The notes beneath the pieces are model-generated. The model had not been told where the DNA came from. It ran no database searches and worked only from the letters and a program-made list of their open reading frames with translations. From contig NC_047077.1 of the NCBI RefSeq assembly GCF_902459465.1, forward strand, positions 4,340,001 to 4,404,000: 64,000 nucleotides of DNA. The letters run 5' to 3'. The stretch comes from Asterias rubens. Taxonomy: Eukaryota > Echinodermata > Asteroidea > Forcipulatida > Asteriidae. Positions within the stretch are counted from its first letter, which is position 1, and each line of letters starts with the position of its first letter. This document shows positions 45,546-57,100 of this stretch, piece by piece. The position numbers and the translations under genes are program-made.

Positions 45546-46605
45546 TCTTTAAAGGAGCTGCTTATACAGCGCAGCGCAGACATATCATTACATCATTGAA
45601 AAAAGAGCATAGACAAACTCCCATAATCATTTTTATGGCCACGCCGAACACGCGTGGTTCATTATGATGCACGATTTGCGCCAAGCATAAATTTCACAGT
45701 CACAATGGTCGGCCGTGTGCCTGCCGGGAAAAATAAAATATTCCAACATCTGCTATTCTATCAATGTGTGTTATCAATTTATCTATATTATACTCTACCC
45801 GTGTTGTTTATGTCAAAAAATAACAATATTGTAGACACACTGCAGAGCCGGCATTGAGAGAAATGGAAATTACAGATTAAATGTAGATATATACAGTCAC
45901 AATCTAAACCAAACAAAACTATTTGGAATTGCGCTAATAATCTGCATCTTGAGCCATAGTTACTGGACAATGTGTATGTAATTATCAATTTATCTCTATT
46001 TAGACTCTGTCCTTTGTTGTGTTCATAAACAGTAATTGTAGAAACACTGCAGCGCCAACATCGAAAGACAATTTGAAACTGCAGAGCAAAGTGTGGATAA
46101 GTATTGGTAGTCGCCATTTAATTGCTACGCGAACGTATTTGGAATTGCAGATATGCATTTGCATGTAAATAATGATAAGTGTTCAAATTCTGAAACAATT
46201 GTTTATATATGCCAAAGCATAAACCATTTGTAGTTATACTAATGGAATGCATCAAACAATCCGAAGCACTTAAACACTAAAATCAAACTGGCAATCAAAA
46301 TTGGCAATTAAAAAAAATATAAATTCCATATCATACAAAATCCAACGTCTCAATCAGATATACTTGTAGCCTTATAGCTAACAAGCAAAGACAGTTATTT
46401 AGACAAAATTAGCATTAATGTTTCAGTTGGTTGTGTGTTTGTGTTTTTCTCTAATATGCTCCAACGCATTTACCCCGCTAGATACTTAATTTTTCCCATC
46501 GTTTATATTATTCGCAATTAATGCATGGCGCCCACTCATCATGTCACTAGCGAACCATGACACATGTCAATACTGGAACAATAAATTTTGATGAGGCATG
46601 TTGTG
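45546..46605. other. Intergenic stretch with a diverged 220-bp duplication
   Basis: 45765-45875 and 45985-46085 share TTATCAATTTATCT, ACTCT-CC-TTGTTGT and TTGTAGA-ACACTGCAG-GCC, so this looks like an old tandem duplication. No exon. Confidence 0.45.
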
Positions 46606-46991
46606 TTTAAAGGCAGTGGACACAATTGGTAATTGTCAAAGTCTAGCCTTCACAGTTGGTGTATCTCAACATATGCATACAAAACAAACCTGTGAATATT
46701 TGAGCTCAATTGGTCGTCAAACTTGCGAGATAATAATGAAAGAAAAAAAACACCATTGTCACACAAAGTTGTGTGCGTTTAGATGGTTGATTTCGAGACC
46801 TCAAGTTCTAAATATGAGGTCTTGAAATCAAATTCGTGGAAAATTACTTCTTTCTCAAAAACTATGGCACTTCAGAGGGAGCCGTTTCTCACAATGTTTT
46901 ATACCATCAATCTATCCCCATTACTCGTCACCAAGAAAGGTTTTATGCTAATAATTATTTTGAGTAATTACCAATAGTGTCCACTGCCTTT
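46606..46991 (-). mobile_element. TTAA-1 MITE, near-complete reverse copy
   Basis: TTTAA then AGGCAGTGGACACAATTGG; ends CCAATAGTGTCCACTGCCTTTGAAGG. The central inverted GAGACCTCA / TGAGGTCT pair is clear. Confidence 0.9.
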
Positions 46992-46994
46992 GAA

Positions 46995-47350
46995 GGAACT
47001 GTACAGCACGTTTGGTAATTATTAAGATCAGTATTCTCAATATTGTATGTGCATAAAATAACAAACCTGAGAAAATAAGGACTCAATTGGTCATTAAAAT
47101 TGCAAGAGGATAATGAAAGAAAAAAAAAACTTGTTGCATAAATGTGTGTGCTTTCAGATGCCTAATAAAAAGGCTTCAGGCCCGAAGTATTTTGTTGTTT
47201 GGGTGAGAAATGACATGATCTTTCTCAAAAACTACGTCACTCCAGAGAGCTGTTCTTCACAATGTTATTTACTCCCAACAGCTACCCATTACTCGTTACC
47301 AAGTAAGTTTTTATGCTAACCATTGTTTCGAGTAATTACCAGTAGTGTGA
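46995..47350 (-). mobile_element. TTAA-1/1b MITE adjacent to the previous copy
   Basis: Starts GGAACTGTACAGCACGTTTGG directly after the neighbour's right end; ends GAGTAATTACCAGTAGTGTG. Confidence 0.75.
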
Positions 47351-48449
47351 GGAACTTTTATAAAATTCATAAGTAACAGCGTAAATTTTTTCTTAAATGT
47401 CTTTATTCATCACTGTTTAAAAAAAAAACATTGAGAGCACAACACCTCTTTTTTTTTTCTATAAACTACGCACATTTTAACAAAGGACTTAGAAATACGG
47501 CAAACAAACAGTTATTGTGCAGCTTGTATCATATACTTTAATTTCAATTTACAATACACTGTACATTTTCTCAATAATTATGCAACTATTAAACTAGTCA
47601 TTTCAATTTAAAAATCTCTCTCTCAAAATATCTCTTTTGAACCGAAGATCCAGGCATTTGTTTTATGAATTAAGCCACAAATTAATATTACATAAAATTA
47701 CTCGTACTACATTATTTATTTATTTTTCCTTTGGATTTTTTTTTTCGTTGGTACAAATATCAGCTTTACACATTCTTCACATGTAAATTTAAGCCTTTTA
47801 CATTAATACAATACAGAAAATGCGTTACACGCGCTACCTTGGCTTCACAATCTCTTACTGTCACACAATTTTACCTAAAAACACACTAAGGTCATTTTGA
47901 AAGGGCCTTTATGTATAGGATAATGCCCGATGTGCGCGCCATTCGTGGGTACGAGTGGGCCCGAGGGCAAGAAAACTTCTGCAGGCATTTTAAGGCAACC
48001 AACTGCAGTGCATGCTACAATACCACTTTGGTAGCACATGAGTCAAACAATATAATTTTTTTTTTATCAACAGGAAAGAAAAAAAGAAAAAGAAAAAAAC
48101 ATAGCATTCGAATGTGAATTCGTTTTCTTCTTGGAGATTGCCCGTAACTGGTTGCATGTAATGGCCTCGCCCGACATGTCTCTTGTGTCTCAAAAATGAG
48201 AACAAATTACGAAAGTTTATGGCTGTGTTCTACAAGTTTTCACAATTCCCGGTGCTTTTGTTTATCCCCTAAATGGTTTCAGAGGTCTTCCTTTGGATAT
48301 ACTGTCTCTCTCTTTAAAACGAACTTGTTAACGTCAGGTTTGGCAGTAAAATGTATCTACTTTTTTTTTTTCTTCTTGAAAAGCTTGACTTACTGTGTAA
48401 GATTGACGATTAAAATTTGTTAATACTATTGGCAATATACAAGTTGAAT
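47351..48449. other. MITE-free AT-rich block, possible minus-strand 3' UTR
   Basis: No matched repeat for 1.1 kb, several T-rich runs, and TTTATT at 47400-47405 (AATAAA on the minus strand). No coding exon is seen in it. Confidence 0.35.
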
Positions 48450-48715
48450 TAAAGGCACTGGACACTTGTTGTATCTCATTATATGCATAACAATAACAAA
48501 CCTGTGAAAATTTTGAATCAATTGGCCATCAGGGTGTAAAAGAAAGATGTGTTCTTTCAGATGGCAAAAAAATTATACCTTTGAGAGAGAAATACCACTT
48601 TCTCAAAAGCCGTTTACATTGTTGTATACCATCAACAGCTCTCCATTGCTCGTTACCAAGGTTTTATGCTAACAATTATTTTGAGTAATTACCAATGGTG
48701 GCCAGTGGCCTTTAA
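48450..48715 (-). mobile_element. TTAA-1 MITE, internally deleted reverse copy
   Basis: AAGGCACTGGACACTTG, ATGCATAACAATAACAAACCTG, then ATTACCAATGGTGGCCAGTGGCC. The middle is missing. Confidence 0.75.
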
Positions 48716-48865
48716 GTCTTGAAAAAATAAAACTTTACAAAAACAATATTATGGCTGTGTGTTGTACCATGGATGTTTGGTTGTACAGGAGTTTCATGAC
48801 AAGGCCACAGTTAATGTAGGCCAACATGTTCAAAGACAGATGGTCTACACTGACATTCATTATAT

Positions 48866-49255
48866 TTAAAGCATTGGACACTATTGGTAATTACTCAAAA
48901 TAATTATTGGCATAAAACCTTACTTGGTAACAAGTAATGGGGAGAGGTTGATAGTATACAACATTGTGAGAAACCGCTCCCTCTGAAGTGACGTAGTTTT
49001 CGGGAAAGAAGTAAATTTCCACGAACTTGATTTCGAGACCTCAGATTTAGAACTTGAGGTCTCATAATCAACCATCTAAACGCACACAAATTCGTGTGAC
49101 AAGGGTTATTTTTCTTTCATTTTAATTATTGTCTTGCAACTTCGATGACTGATTGAGCTCAAATTTTCACAGGGTTGTTATTTTATGCATATATGTTGAG
49201 ATACACCAACTGTGAAGGCTAGTCTTTGACAGTTACCAATAGTGTCCACTGCCTT
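48866..49255 (+). mobile_element. TTAA-1 MITE, full forward copy
   Basis: Starts TTTAAAGCATTGGACACTATTGG and ends CCAATAGTGTCCACTGCCTTAA. Confidence 0.88.
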
Positions 49256-49609
49256 AAATGGGCTTTCCCTTTCCAATTTAATATGGCGTCGTCTAGCTGT
49301 CCTTATCATTCAATGACCCATGGCAACTCTTTGAGAATATTGCCAATGTTTCTTTCTTCTTAATAGTAAAATATAGTTACAAAATGGCAAGTGATTAAAA
49401 TGTCTCATTATCAAACAAGAGGCAGTAACAAAAAATATAGCCCATTTACTTTCTATTTGCAGTCATGTGCAGGCTTTACACTTCGTTAACAAAACACTAT
49501 AAAAAAAGGAAAGAAAATAACACGGAAAGTCTTAAGGTTTGTGCAATATTTTGAACTTCAAGAAAATCTCCACTGCAAAAATTAACTACTTAACTAGTCA
49601 CACCTCAAA
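49256..49609. other. Intergenic stretch, nothing recognised
   Basis: AT-rich; no coding or repeat match. Confidence 0.4.
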
Positions 49610-49902
49610 CACCTTCGAAACTAGTCGTGCTTAGTTTTTAACCCGTCGCAGGCTCAAAATAGTAAAATTCACGCTAAATGGATTGAAGAATTGTGTCACT
49701 GATATCCGATTGTGTTTTGTATGTAAATTATGTTGTCATGAGCGGCACAATAATTGGTTCGCCAAGCAGGTAGTCGCGACTATTTGTGTAGTAGTCGTGG
49801 CACACAATTTAATCGAGTAGTTGAAAAACGGTAGTTGCAACTCGATCAAGCAAGTCATGGTCGAGACTTTTGACACTAAGTATCACTAGTCGCACAGGCT
49901 TA
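49610..49902. mobile_element. hAT-type MITE relative of 7350-7766, inverted and decayed
   Basis: Right end ACTAGTCGCACAGGCTTA, with internal GTAGTCGCGACTATTTG, GATTGAAGAATTGTGTCAC and AATCGAGTAGTTGAAAAA in opposite order to the 7.4-kb copy. Left end unclear and no duplication found. Confidence 0.7.
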
Positions 49903-50539
49903 ACCACAAGCATGGCGGTTCAGTTACACTTGATTTATCACTATTCTTACAGATCCGACAGATATCACTATTCGTGTACATGCTAACAGTAACATACATA
50001 AGCCTTCCTAAATAATTAAACTATGTCAATTTCAAAGCCCTTGGTTCTTTACATGCAGTCAATTTATGTTTTCAATATATAATCCCTAGTCTGGTTTATA
50101 GACTACAATTATTAGACTACAATTAATCGCATATGTTTTTCTAGCTGTCATTTCCCCCCAAAAGTTTTACTGTAAAAGATACTTTCTACTTTCGTACAAT
50201 CATTCCTTGTTTCCAAAGCAAGACAACTTCACAGTGACATGCAGACTTGTACAGAAAGACAAACACAGCATACACAAAAGCTAATGATTATTAGCATGCG
50301 TTTATTTCAAGAGCATGTTCCTGTGGTTTTTGGAATCGAAAAATAACCTGTGAATTTTTGTATTTCAAAAGATGATGTTTTTGAGGTATCGTCAAAAATC
50401 CAGAGCTGTTTAGTTCATGTAGGAATTGGGAAAAAACACTGACAGTATCGTTTCTCACATTCAAATCGTGATGCATAAAAGTGATGCATAACCCCATTAC
50501 TTGGAATGTGAAATATTTCTCAAAGTGCTTTGAGGACGT
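49903..50539. other. Intergenic stretch
   Basis: 50370-50430 (CAAAAGATGATGTTTTTGAGG, TCAAAAATCCAGAGCTG) is a third diverged member of the 33.2/40.8-kb family. Otherwise nothing recognised. Confidence 0.4.
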
Positions 50540-50710
50540 GTCACACTGCAGCGATAACGAAAACGATAACGATGACAGCGCAAAGAGAACGCATTCTATT
50601 GCTTGAATTGCTCCACGCAGAATACACACACGCTCATTCAACCCAAAAAATGGGTTCACTGTGTGTCGTTATCGTTATCGTTTTCGCTATCGTTTTCGCT
50701 AGTGTGTGAC
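50540..50710. mobile_element. MITE with GTCACACT ends and GATAAC-rich arms (171 bp)
   Basis: The left end GTCACACTGCAGCGATAACG, then AAAACGATAACGA, faces TCGTTATCGTTATCGTTTTC and ends CGCTAGTGTGTGAC. The centre is AACGCATTCTATTGCTTG. Confidence 0.8.
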
Positions 50711-51007
50711 TCAGACTTTATACTGTTGAAAGCTGCTGCTAGTAAGTAAAGTTGTTTGTTGCCATTGATTTTTAAGAGTGATTACCAAACAATAACTTCC
50801 CTAAGAGGGCGTACAACATCTTGTTCAAAAATTTAGGTGATACTCAAAAATCAGACCAATTGTTTAATTTGGAAGGATACCATTTAAAAAGATACTTTCG
50901 TAAGGATTCTATCATAACAAAATGAGTGATGCACAAAACTGAATTTGGCGAAAGAGCCCCTCTTTAATCAGTCTGGAATGGTGTACCCAATTATGTTCTA
51001 CCAATCT

Positions 51008-51181
51008 CAGGCCTGTATGCTTCGTTTTGGAAACGACAAGGGCACCAAGGCACTGTTTCCCTGGTTGAGGGCACCCTACGAGAAAATTGTAAATTTCTAC
51101 TGGAGCATTTCAAGGGCACCAAGGCAATGACCAGGGGGCATGGAGCGATCTCCTTTGTTACCTCCGTGAAGTATCTGGCCT
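51008..51181. mobile_element. hAT-like CAGGCC element, 174 bp, 6-bp duplication
   Basis: CAATCT flanks both sides (51002-51007 and 51182-51187). The ends CAGGCCTGTATGCTTC / GAAGTATCTGGCCTG pair. GGGCACCAAGGCA occurs twice inside, as in 2411-3822. Confidence 0.8.
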
Positions 51182-51187
51182 GCAATC

Positions 51188-51532
51188 TTTAAGCTTCTGA
51201 TTCCCTATAAACCTACAATCAATCAAACTACATGAAACTACAACATCACAACTACCTACATGTAGATCTATCTTTACTGTACAAATACAAAATCTAAACA
51301 ATGAGTTAATTAAGAGACAATGACTGCATACATTGTACAATAGAACACATGCATAACATGGATTATGATGTTTTAACCTTACAATCATGAGAGGGCAGAA
51401 AAATAGATTCATCTTCATTGGAAAATAAATTGACAAGATGCTCCGTTTATAACGAACACAAGCCATTCTACTTGTGGGGGAAAAAATTTATGGTCATGTT
51501 CATAAGCCAGCATACATTGTTTGTTAAATTGT
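51188..51532. other. Intergenic stretch, nothing recognised
   Basis: AT-rich; no coding or repeat match. Confidence 0.4.
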
Positions 51533-51536
51533 TTAA

Positions 51537-51918
51537 AGGAACACGTTGCCTTAAATCGGTCGAGTTGGTCTTTGAAAAGCGTTTGTAACCGTTTGTTATA
51601 AAATGCATATGATTAGAAAGATGATTCAAAAGTAGAATACAATAATCCACACACATTTGCCTCGAAATTGCAGGGTTTTCATTTTACTTTGCCAACTAAC
51701 ACGGTCGGCCATTTATGGGAGTCAAAAATTTTACTCCCATAAATGGCGGACCGTGTTTGTCGACGAGGTAAAAGGAAAACCACGCAATTTCAAGTGATAC
51801 TTGTGTGGATCATTATATTCTACTTTTAAAATATCTTTCTAGTCATATGCATTTTATAACAAACGGTTACAAACGCTTTTCAAAGACCAACTCGACCGAT
51901 CCAAGGCAACGTGTTCCT
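51537..51918. mobile_element. TTAA-2 hairpin MITE, intact (382 bp)
   Basis: TTAA on both sides (51533-51536, 51919-51922). Each arm of about 180 bp runs AGGAACACGTTGCCTT ... GGTCGGCCATTTATGGGAG. The two arms meet at a few-base centre (TCAAAAATTTTA), so almost the whole element is one inverted repeat. Confidence 0.92.
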
Positions 51919-51922
51919 TTAA

Positions 51923-52329
51923 GTTGTAAGAAAAAGGTATTCATCCATATCTGCCTGACTGGTAAAAGCATTTCACAGTAAACACTATCCCATGCTCATA
52001 GTTTTCTTGGTGCAACACATTTTTACGATACTGTTTTCTTTAAAAAAAGACTTATACAATGTACATGTATGTATTCTCGAATGAAATCCTCAGTTAGGCA
52101 GAAAGGAGTTTAAACTTTCTCAAACTCAAAAGGTTTGATGAACATAAAATTTTCTATAATTTCTTCATAATTTCATTATGGGAGATTTGTAATACCTTTA
52201 ATGTTAAACACTGCACCGAGTTGAAAAGCCACAGAGGAATTCAGTCATCTCGGCCCATTTCACTAAACAATCAAAAAGAAAAAGGAAAAGATTTACCCTG
52301 TTGTTGATGAATAATATTGAAAGAGTTTT
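51923..52329. other. Intergenic stretch, nothing recognised
   Basis: AT-rich; no coding or repeat match. Confidence 0.4.
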
Positions 52330-52580
52330 AAATGTACTGGATACTATTGCTAATTACTCAAAATAACTGTTCGCATAAAACCTTACTTGGTAACGAGCAA
52401 TTGAGAGCGGTTGATAGTATAAAACACTGGGAGAAACTGCTCCCTCTGAAGTAGCGTAGTTTTTGAGAAAGAAGTAATTTCTCTCTAAAATATTTGAATT
52501 GAATTTGTGAGGTCCCAGTCCCAAATTCAAAGCATCTTAAAGCACATAATTTGTGCAACAAGGTTTTTTATATATTTTTT
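52330..52580 (+). mobile_element. TTAA-1 MITE, left-half relic
   Basis: AATGTACTGGATACTATTGC, then GCATAAAACCTTACTTGG and GAAACTGCTCCCTCTGAAG. No right terminus. Confidence 0.75.
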
Positions 52581-52617
52581 ATTGAAATGAAGTCTTCCGA
52601 GTGGTATCGTGGTTTTA

Positions 52618-52986
52618 AAAGGAAGGTACTATATTGGTAATTGTCAAAGACCAGTGTTCTCACTTGGTGTATCTCAACAAATGCATAAAATAACAAACCT
52701 GTGAAAATTTGAGCTCAATTGGTCATCGGAGTTGGGAGAAAATGAAAAGAAAAAAAACACCCTTGTTACACGAGTTTGTGTGCTTTCAGATAGGAATAAA
52801 AGATTCTAGCTAGAAGTCTTTTATTATTTTAGTGAGAAATTACCCCTTTTTTCAAAATCTATGCTAATTCAGAGGGAGCCGTTTCTCACAATGTTTTATA
52901 CTATAAACAGCTCTCCAATGCTCGTTACCAAGTCATGTTTTAATTTAATAGTAGTTTTGAGTAATTACAAAACGTGTACCTTCCCT
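52618..52986 (-). mobile_element. TTAA-1b MITE
   Basis: Starts AAGGAAGGTACTATATTGG and ends ACAAAACGTGTACCTTCCCT. TTAA at 52987-52990 is shared with the next element. Confidence 0.85.
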
Positions 52987-52990
52987 TTAA

Positions 52991-53370
52991 AGGCAGTGGA
53001 CACTAGTGGTAATTACTCAAAATAATTATTAGCGTAAACTCTTTCTTGGTGGCGAGTAATGGGGAGAGGTTAATGGTATAAAACATTGTGAGAAAGGGCT
53101 CCCTCTGAAGTGCCATAGTTTTCGAGAAAGAAGTAATTTTCCACGAACTTGACTTCAAGACCTAAAGTTTAGAAGTTGAGGTCTCGAAGTCAACCGTCTA
53201 AACGCACACAACTTCGTGTGATGAGGGTATTTTTCTCTTTCATTATTATCTCGCAAGTTCGATGACCAATTTAGCTCAACTTTTCACAGGTTTGTTATTT
53301 TATGCATACGTTGAGATACACAAACTGTGAAGGCTAGTCTTTGACAATTACCAACAGTGTCCACTGCCTT
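52991..53370 (+). mobile_element. TTAA-1 MITE, full copy joined to the TTAA-1b copy
   Basis: Starts AGGCAGTGGACACTAGTGG and ends CCAACAGTGTCCACTGCCT followed by TTAA. Confidence 0.9.
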
Positions 53371-54141
53371 TAAGTACACTGATGTGCATTTTTGAGCATT
53401 ATAAATGGTTTTTAGCTTGCGCATGGGAGAACCCTTTCTATACTGCCATCGTTATCTTTAATCCATGTAAGTTTAATGTAAATCTGTGGACATGTGTGTG
53501 TTTAGTGTCATACAAAGTGTACAAAAACCCTCTAAGTGGATTAAAATCAAAGGGACAGGTTCAAGATAAAATAGTCCAAAGGTTAAGCCGCCATAACGAG
53601 ACACTAGTTTTCTAATCTTCAGAGCCAGATGACAAAGATTAGCTTAAAGCATGTGTACAACATTGGTAATTATTGTGAAAGACCAGTATCCACATTTGAA
53701 TGTGGCCAAATATTTACATGAGTTCTAATAAGATTACGTGCAAGGCGGCCTTCTATGGAAAATCATCAACAAACTTTGTTCTGTTTATAAGATCACTTGT
53801 GGGTAAAGTGAGGGCGCTTTTTCCATTTCAAAATATCAAAGGCATACTATGTATGGATGTGAATATATCAGGTTCTATCAGCTTCTTTTAACACTTTCGT
53901 CAACTTGACTTTTGTTCCGTTGTATGGCAAAAACAACTTGCCCATTCTCAAAATGTAATTTTTTGAGTTATGCTGTTTTGCCACGGAAGGGCCCCAAGGT
54001 GTCTGATTGTGAGCTAAAGCATTTCTTTCAAAAGGGGTTCAGGGCATGACAAATTCAAAGATCACTCAATGGCAGACATCACCATAAACTGTTTTAAAAC
54101 AGTGTTGGTTTTAGAACAAGAAACCTGAATAAAGTACCAAT
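53371..54141 (-). other. SLC2 3' flank, probable 3' UTR
   Basis: No exon. Downstream of the transporter stop on the minus strand. No canonical AATAAA is present in minus orientation within this stretch, so the UTR may be longer or use a variant signal. Confidence 0.4.
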
Positions 54142-57100
54142 TTAACTGCCTCTGTCTGGGTTGTAATCATTTGGGTCAGTTTCCAGACGGACGTGCCGAC
54201 TGCCGCTCTGGAACTCTGCTTCGATCTCTTCCAGAGTCTTCCCCTTGGTCTCGGGGACAAAGAGCAGCACGAAGATGATGCTTAAGACGCAGACACCAGA
54301 GTACAGCCAGAAGACTCCCTGATCTGTGAGTGCATTCTGAGAGGGCAAGATAACATGTTAATTTAAGAAATTAGCATAATATACTTCCGCCAATCATTTT
54401 GATCTGTTTTGTTTGTTTTACTCCTAGGCCTCGTTGATAGTAAATAATAATAATCAATATTTATATTGCGCAATATCCACCTAATAAGGTGATCTGTGAG
54501 TGCAGGAAGAAAGGGTAATTACATACTGAACAAAGTAGCAGATTTAAGGAGTAGCGTCAGCAGCGTCATATATTTCCATCAATCATTTTAATTTTGTTTT
54601 GTTTGTTTTACTTCTAGGCCTCATTGTGTCCATCTTCGGACTCTATAATAATAAATAATAATAACGAATATATATTTTTATTACACTGTCCACCTAATAT
54701 GGTGATCTGTCAGTGCGTGCTGAAAGGGCAAAATTAAACAAAGATTAAGATTTAAGATGAATCCGTTAATCGTTTTTTTTTCTTTTTTTACTCCTAGGCC
54801 TAACTGTGTCCTTTTATAATCTAGAGGACTCTATGTTGTCTTGTAGGTAATTAATGACTGCTTTTATATTGTATTCTTGTGTACTTTCTTGTTATAAATG
54901 TATCCAGCGGTGGATTTCACAAAGAGTAAAGACTAGTCTTATCTAGAGTTAGGACGAGTTACTCGTTCTAACTTAGGACTAGTCTAAAGTCTTTAAGGAC
55001 GAGTCCCAACTCTTTGTAAAATCGATGCCAGGGCCCACAGGGAGATGATTAATTAACAACTGATTGGGCTAGCGTTTCATGTGAAAAAGAAAGAAACAAA
55101 GAAGACGCAATAAACATTAGACGTATGGCTTGACATCCCATCTGAAGGACGCTGCAAAAATAGTCAAGTGTCTTGCTTAAGGACACAAGTATCATGACCG
55201 GGACTCGAACCCACACTCTGCCGAACACAAACCCTAGAGCTTGAGTCCTGTCATTTAATCAGCTCAGCCATGAAACGCACATGGCTGATCATGAGCACCG
55301 CACGTACCTAGCTGTTTTTTTTCCATTGTTTCATCATCATTTGATCTCTATAAAGATGGCAGTGTGATTGTATCAATGCATAAAAATAAGGCCTATGCAC
55401 AGTTTCAAAAATAGGGCAATTCAATTGGCCAAGGATACTCCTGTGCTAGTTTAGTTTAGTTTATCCCCTTTATTGCCAAACATACAAATTTGATTCCACG
55501 TACATCAAAGAACTTCATCATGGTATAAAAGTGAAACCCTGAACAGGCACCCCGGTAAGCTTGGGCGGTTCCTTCGGTTACCCGGTTCTACCCGGTTCCA
55601 AATTGAAAACCGGACCGGCAGTTCCACTCTTCTGTGGAACCCGGTACCCGCTTTTGTCGGTTCCGATTTTAAAAGACCGAGTCCCAACTATAAAAGGCTC
55701 TGTGGAGCCGATCCTGCGACGAACTGGCTCTAGAAATTGAGGCTTGATGTTGAAAGCGGTGACCGCAGATACAGTGTGCAAAGGCTTCAAGCCGACATGA
55801 GTATCAACTATCACGTGTGGCTGCATACACAGTGCACAGCCCCCTCCAATGCATAGGCATCTATACATGTATATCTCATGCATATACATGTACATGTACA
55901 GAGTCCAAAGTCCAAATAGACAGCACGTTGTGATTGGCTGCTGATATATCCATATTCATAAAAGCTTGCCCCATGCACAAAACACACAGTACTGTATGCA
56001 TGTACAGGCATGTACAGGCATGTACACTTGTATGTACAGAGACGACACACTGCATGCACTACGGACCGACTGCACTACGGACGTACTGCACAACGGACGT
56101 ACTGCACTACGGACGTACTGCACTACGGACGTACTGCTACACAACGGACGTACTGCCGGCTAAATCAAAGACTTGTTTAAATGCAGGGAGAATAGGTGCT
56201 CGGTGGCACGATGTCTGATTGACTTGGGGTGGGTATTCTGGTATTTTCGTTAAAAATAGATCGGCTCCAATTGTGTGTGTGTGAGCTCGGGACTGATGTC
56301 TGATTAACTTGGTTATTTTCAGTTAAAATAGATCGGCTCAATTGTGTGTGTGTGAGCTCGGGACGGGCGGCTTATGTTTTATATTGAATTGGAACCGGGT
56401 ATGTCTCAGAACCGAGCTTTTTTTCGGAACCGGAACCGAGCCCCAAATTTCTGGAACGCCCAAGCTTACACCCCGGCCCACTAAATGGGGACCCTCGATC
56501 ACACAATAGAATAAAACAAACAGACAGAGACAACATCAAAAATGGAAACACAGCTGTAGAAAATAATGAAGTTTATGAATAGTGAAAAAGGAGAAAAAAG
56601 ATCACAACCAAAACATACATTGTGTTAACATTATTTATACTGTAAATTTGCTAGACAATTTAAAAATGATAAATAAATAGTTACTTTTTGATAGATTTTA
56701 AATTGTTGCAGTACCTGCCGCGCTGCTAACAAAATATAGCTGCCGGGCAATCTCGGTGGTCTAGTTAGTAAGACACTGCTCTAAAATTGCAAAGGTCATG
56801 GGTTCGAATCCCACCTGAGTAATATGCCTGTGATTTTGCTTTCAACGAACTCAGGAAATTACTGAACACAGTATGCTCACTACTTTCCCGAGTTCTGTGA
56901 AAACAAATCACAGCAAGTTACTGGGCTGGGATTAATGTCAATAATTATAAATAGTTACTGTTGGGTTTTTGCTTTTATTGAAAGCTAACGACGGTCACAC
57001 TCTTACCTCCATCGACTTAAACGACACGGTGACGATAAAAGCAAACATCCAGTTGGTTGCCGTAGCGATGGCGCTGGCCGCGCCTCTAGCCTTTGACGGG

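Larger units (their letters stand above)
55556..56468. mobile_element. hAT-type element with 8-bp duplication in SLC2 intron 6
   Basis: CACCCCGG flanks both sides exactly (55548-55555, 56469-56476). Ends TAAGCTTGGGCGGTTCC and GGAACGCCCAAGCTTA. 913 bp, rich in GGTTCC/GGAACC words near both ends, no transposase frame. The host sequence rejoins across it. Confidence 0.9.
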
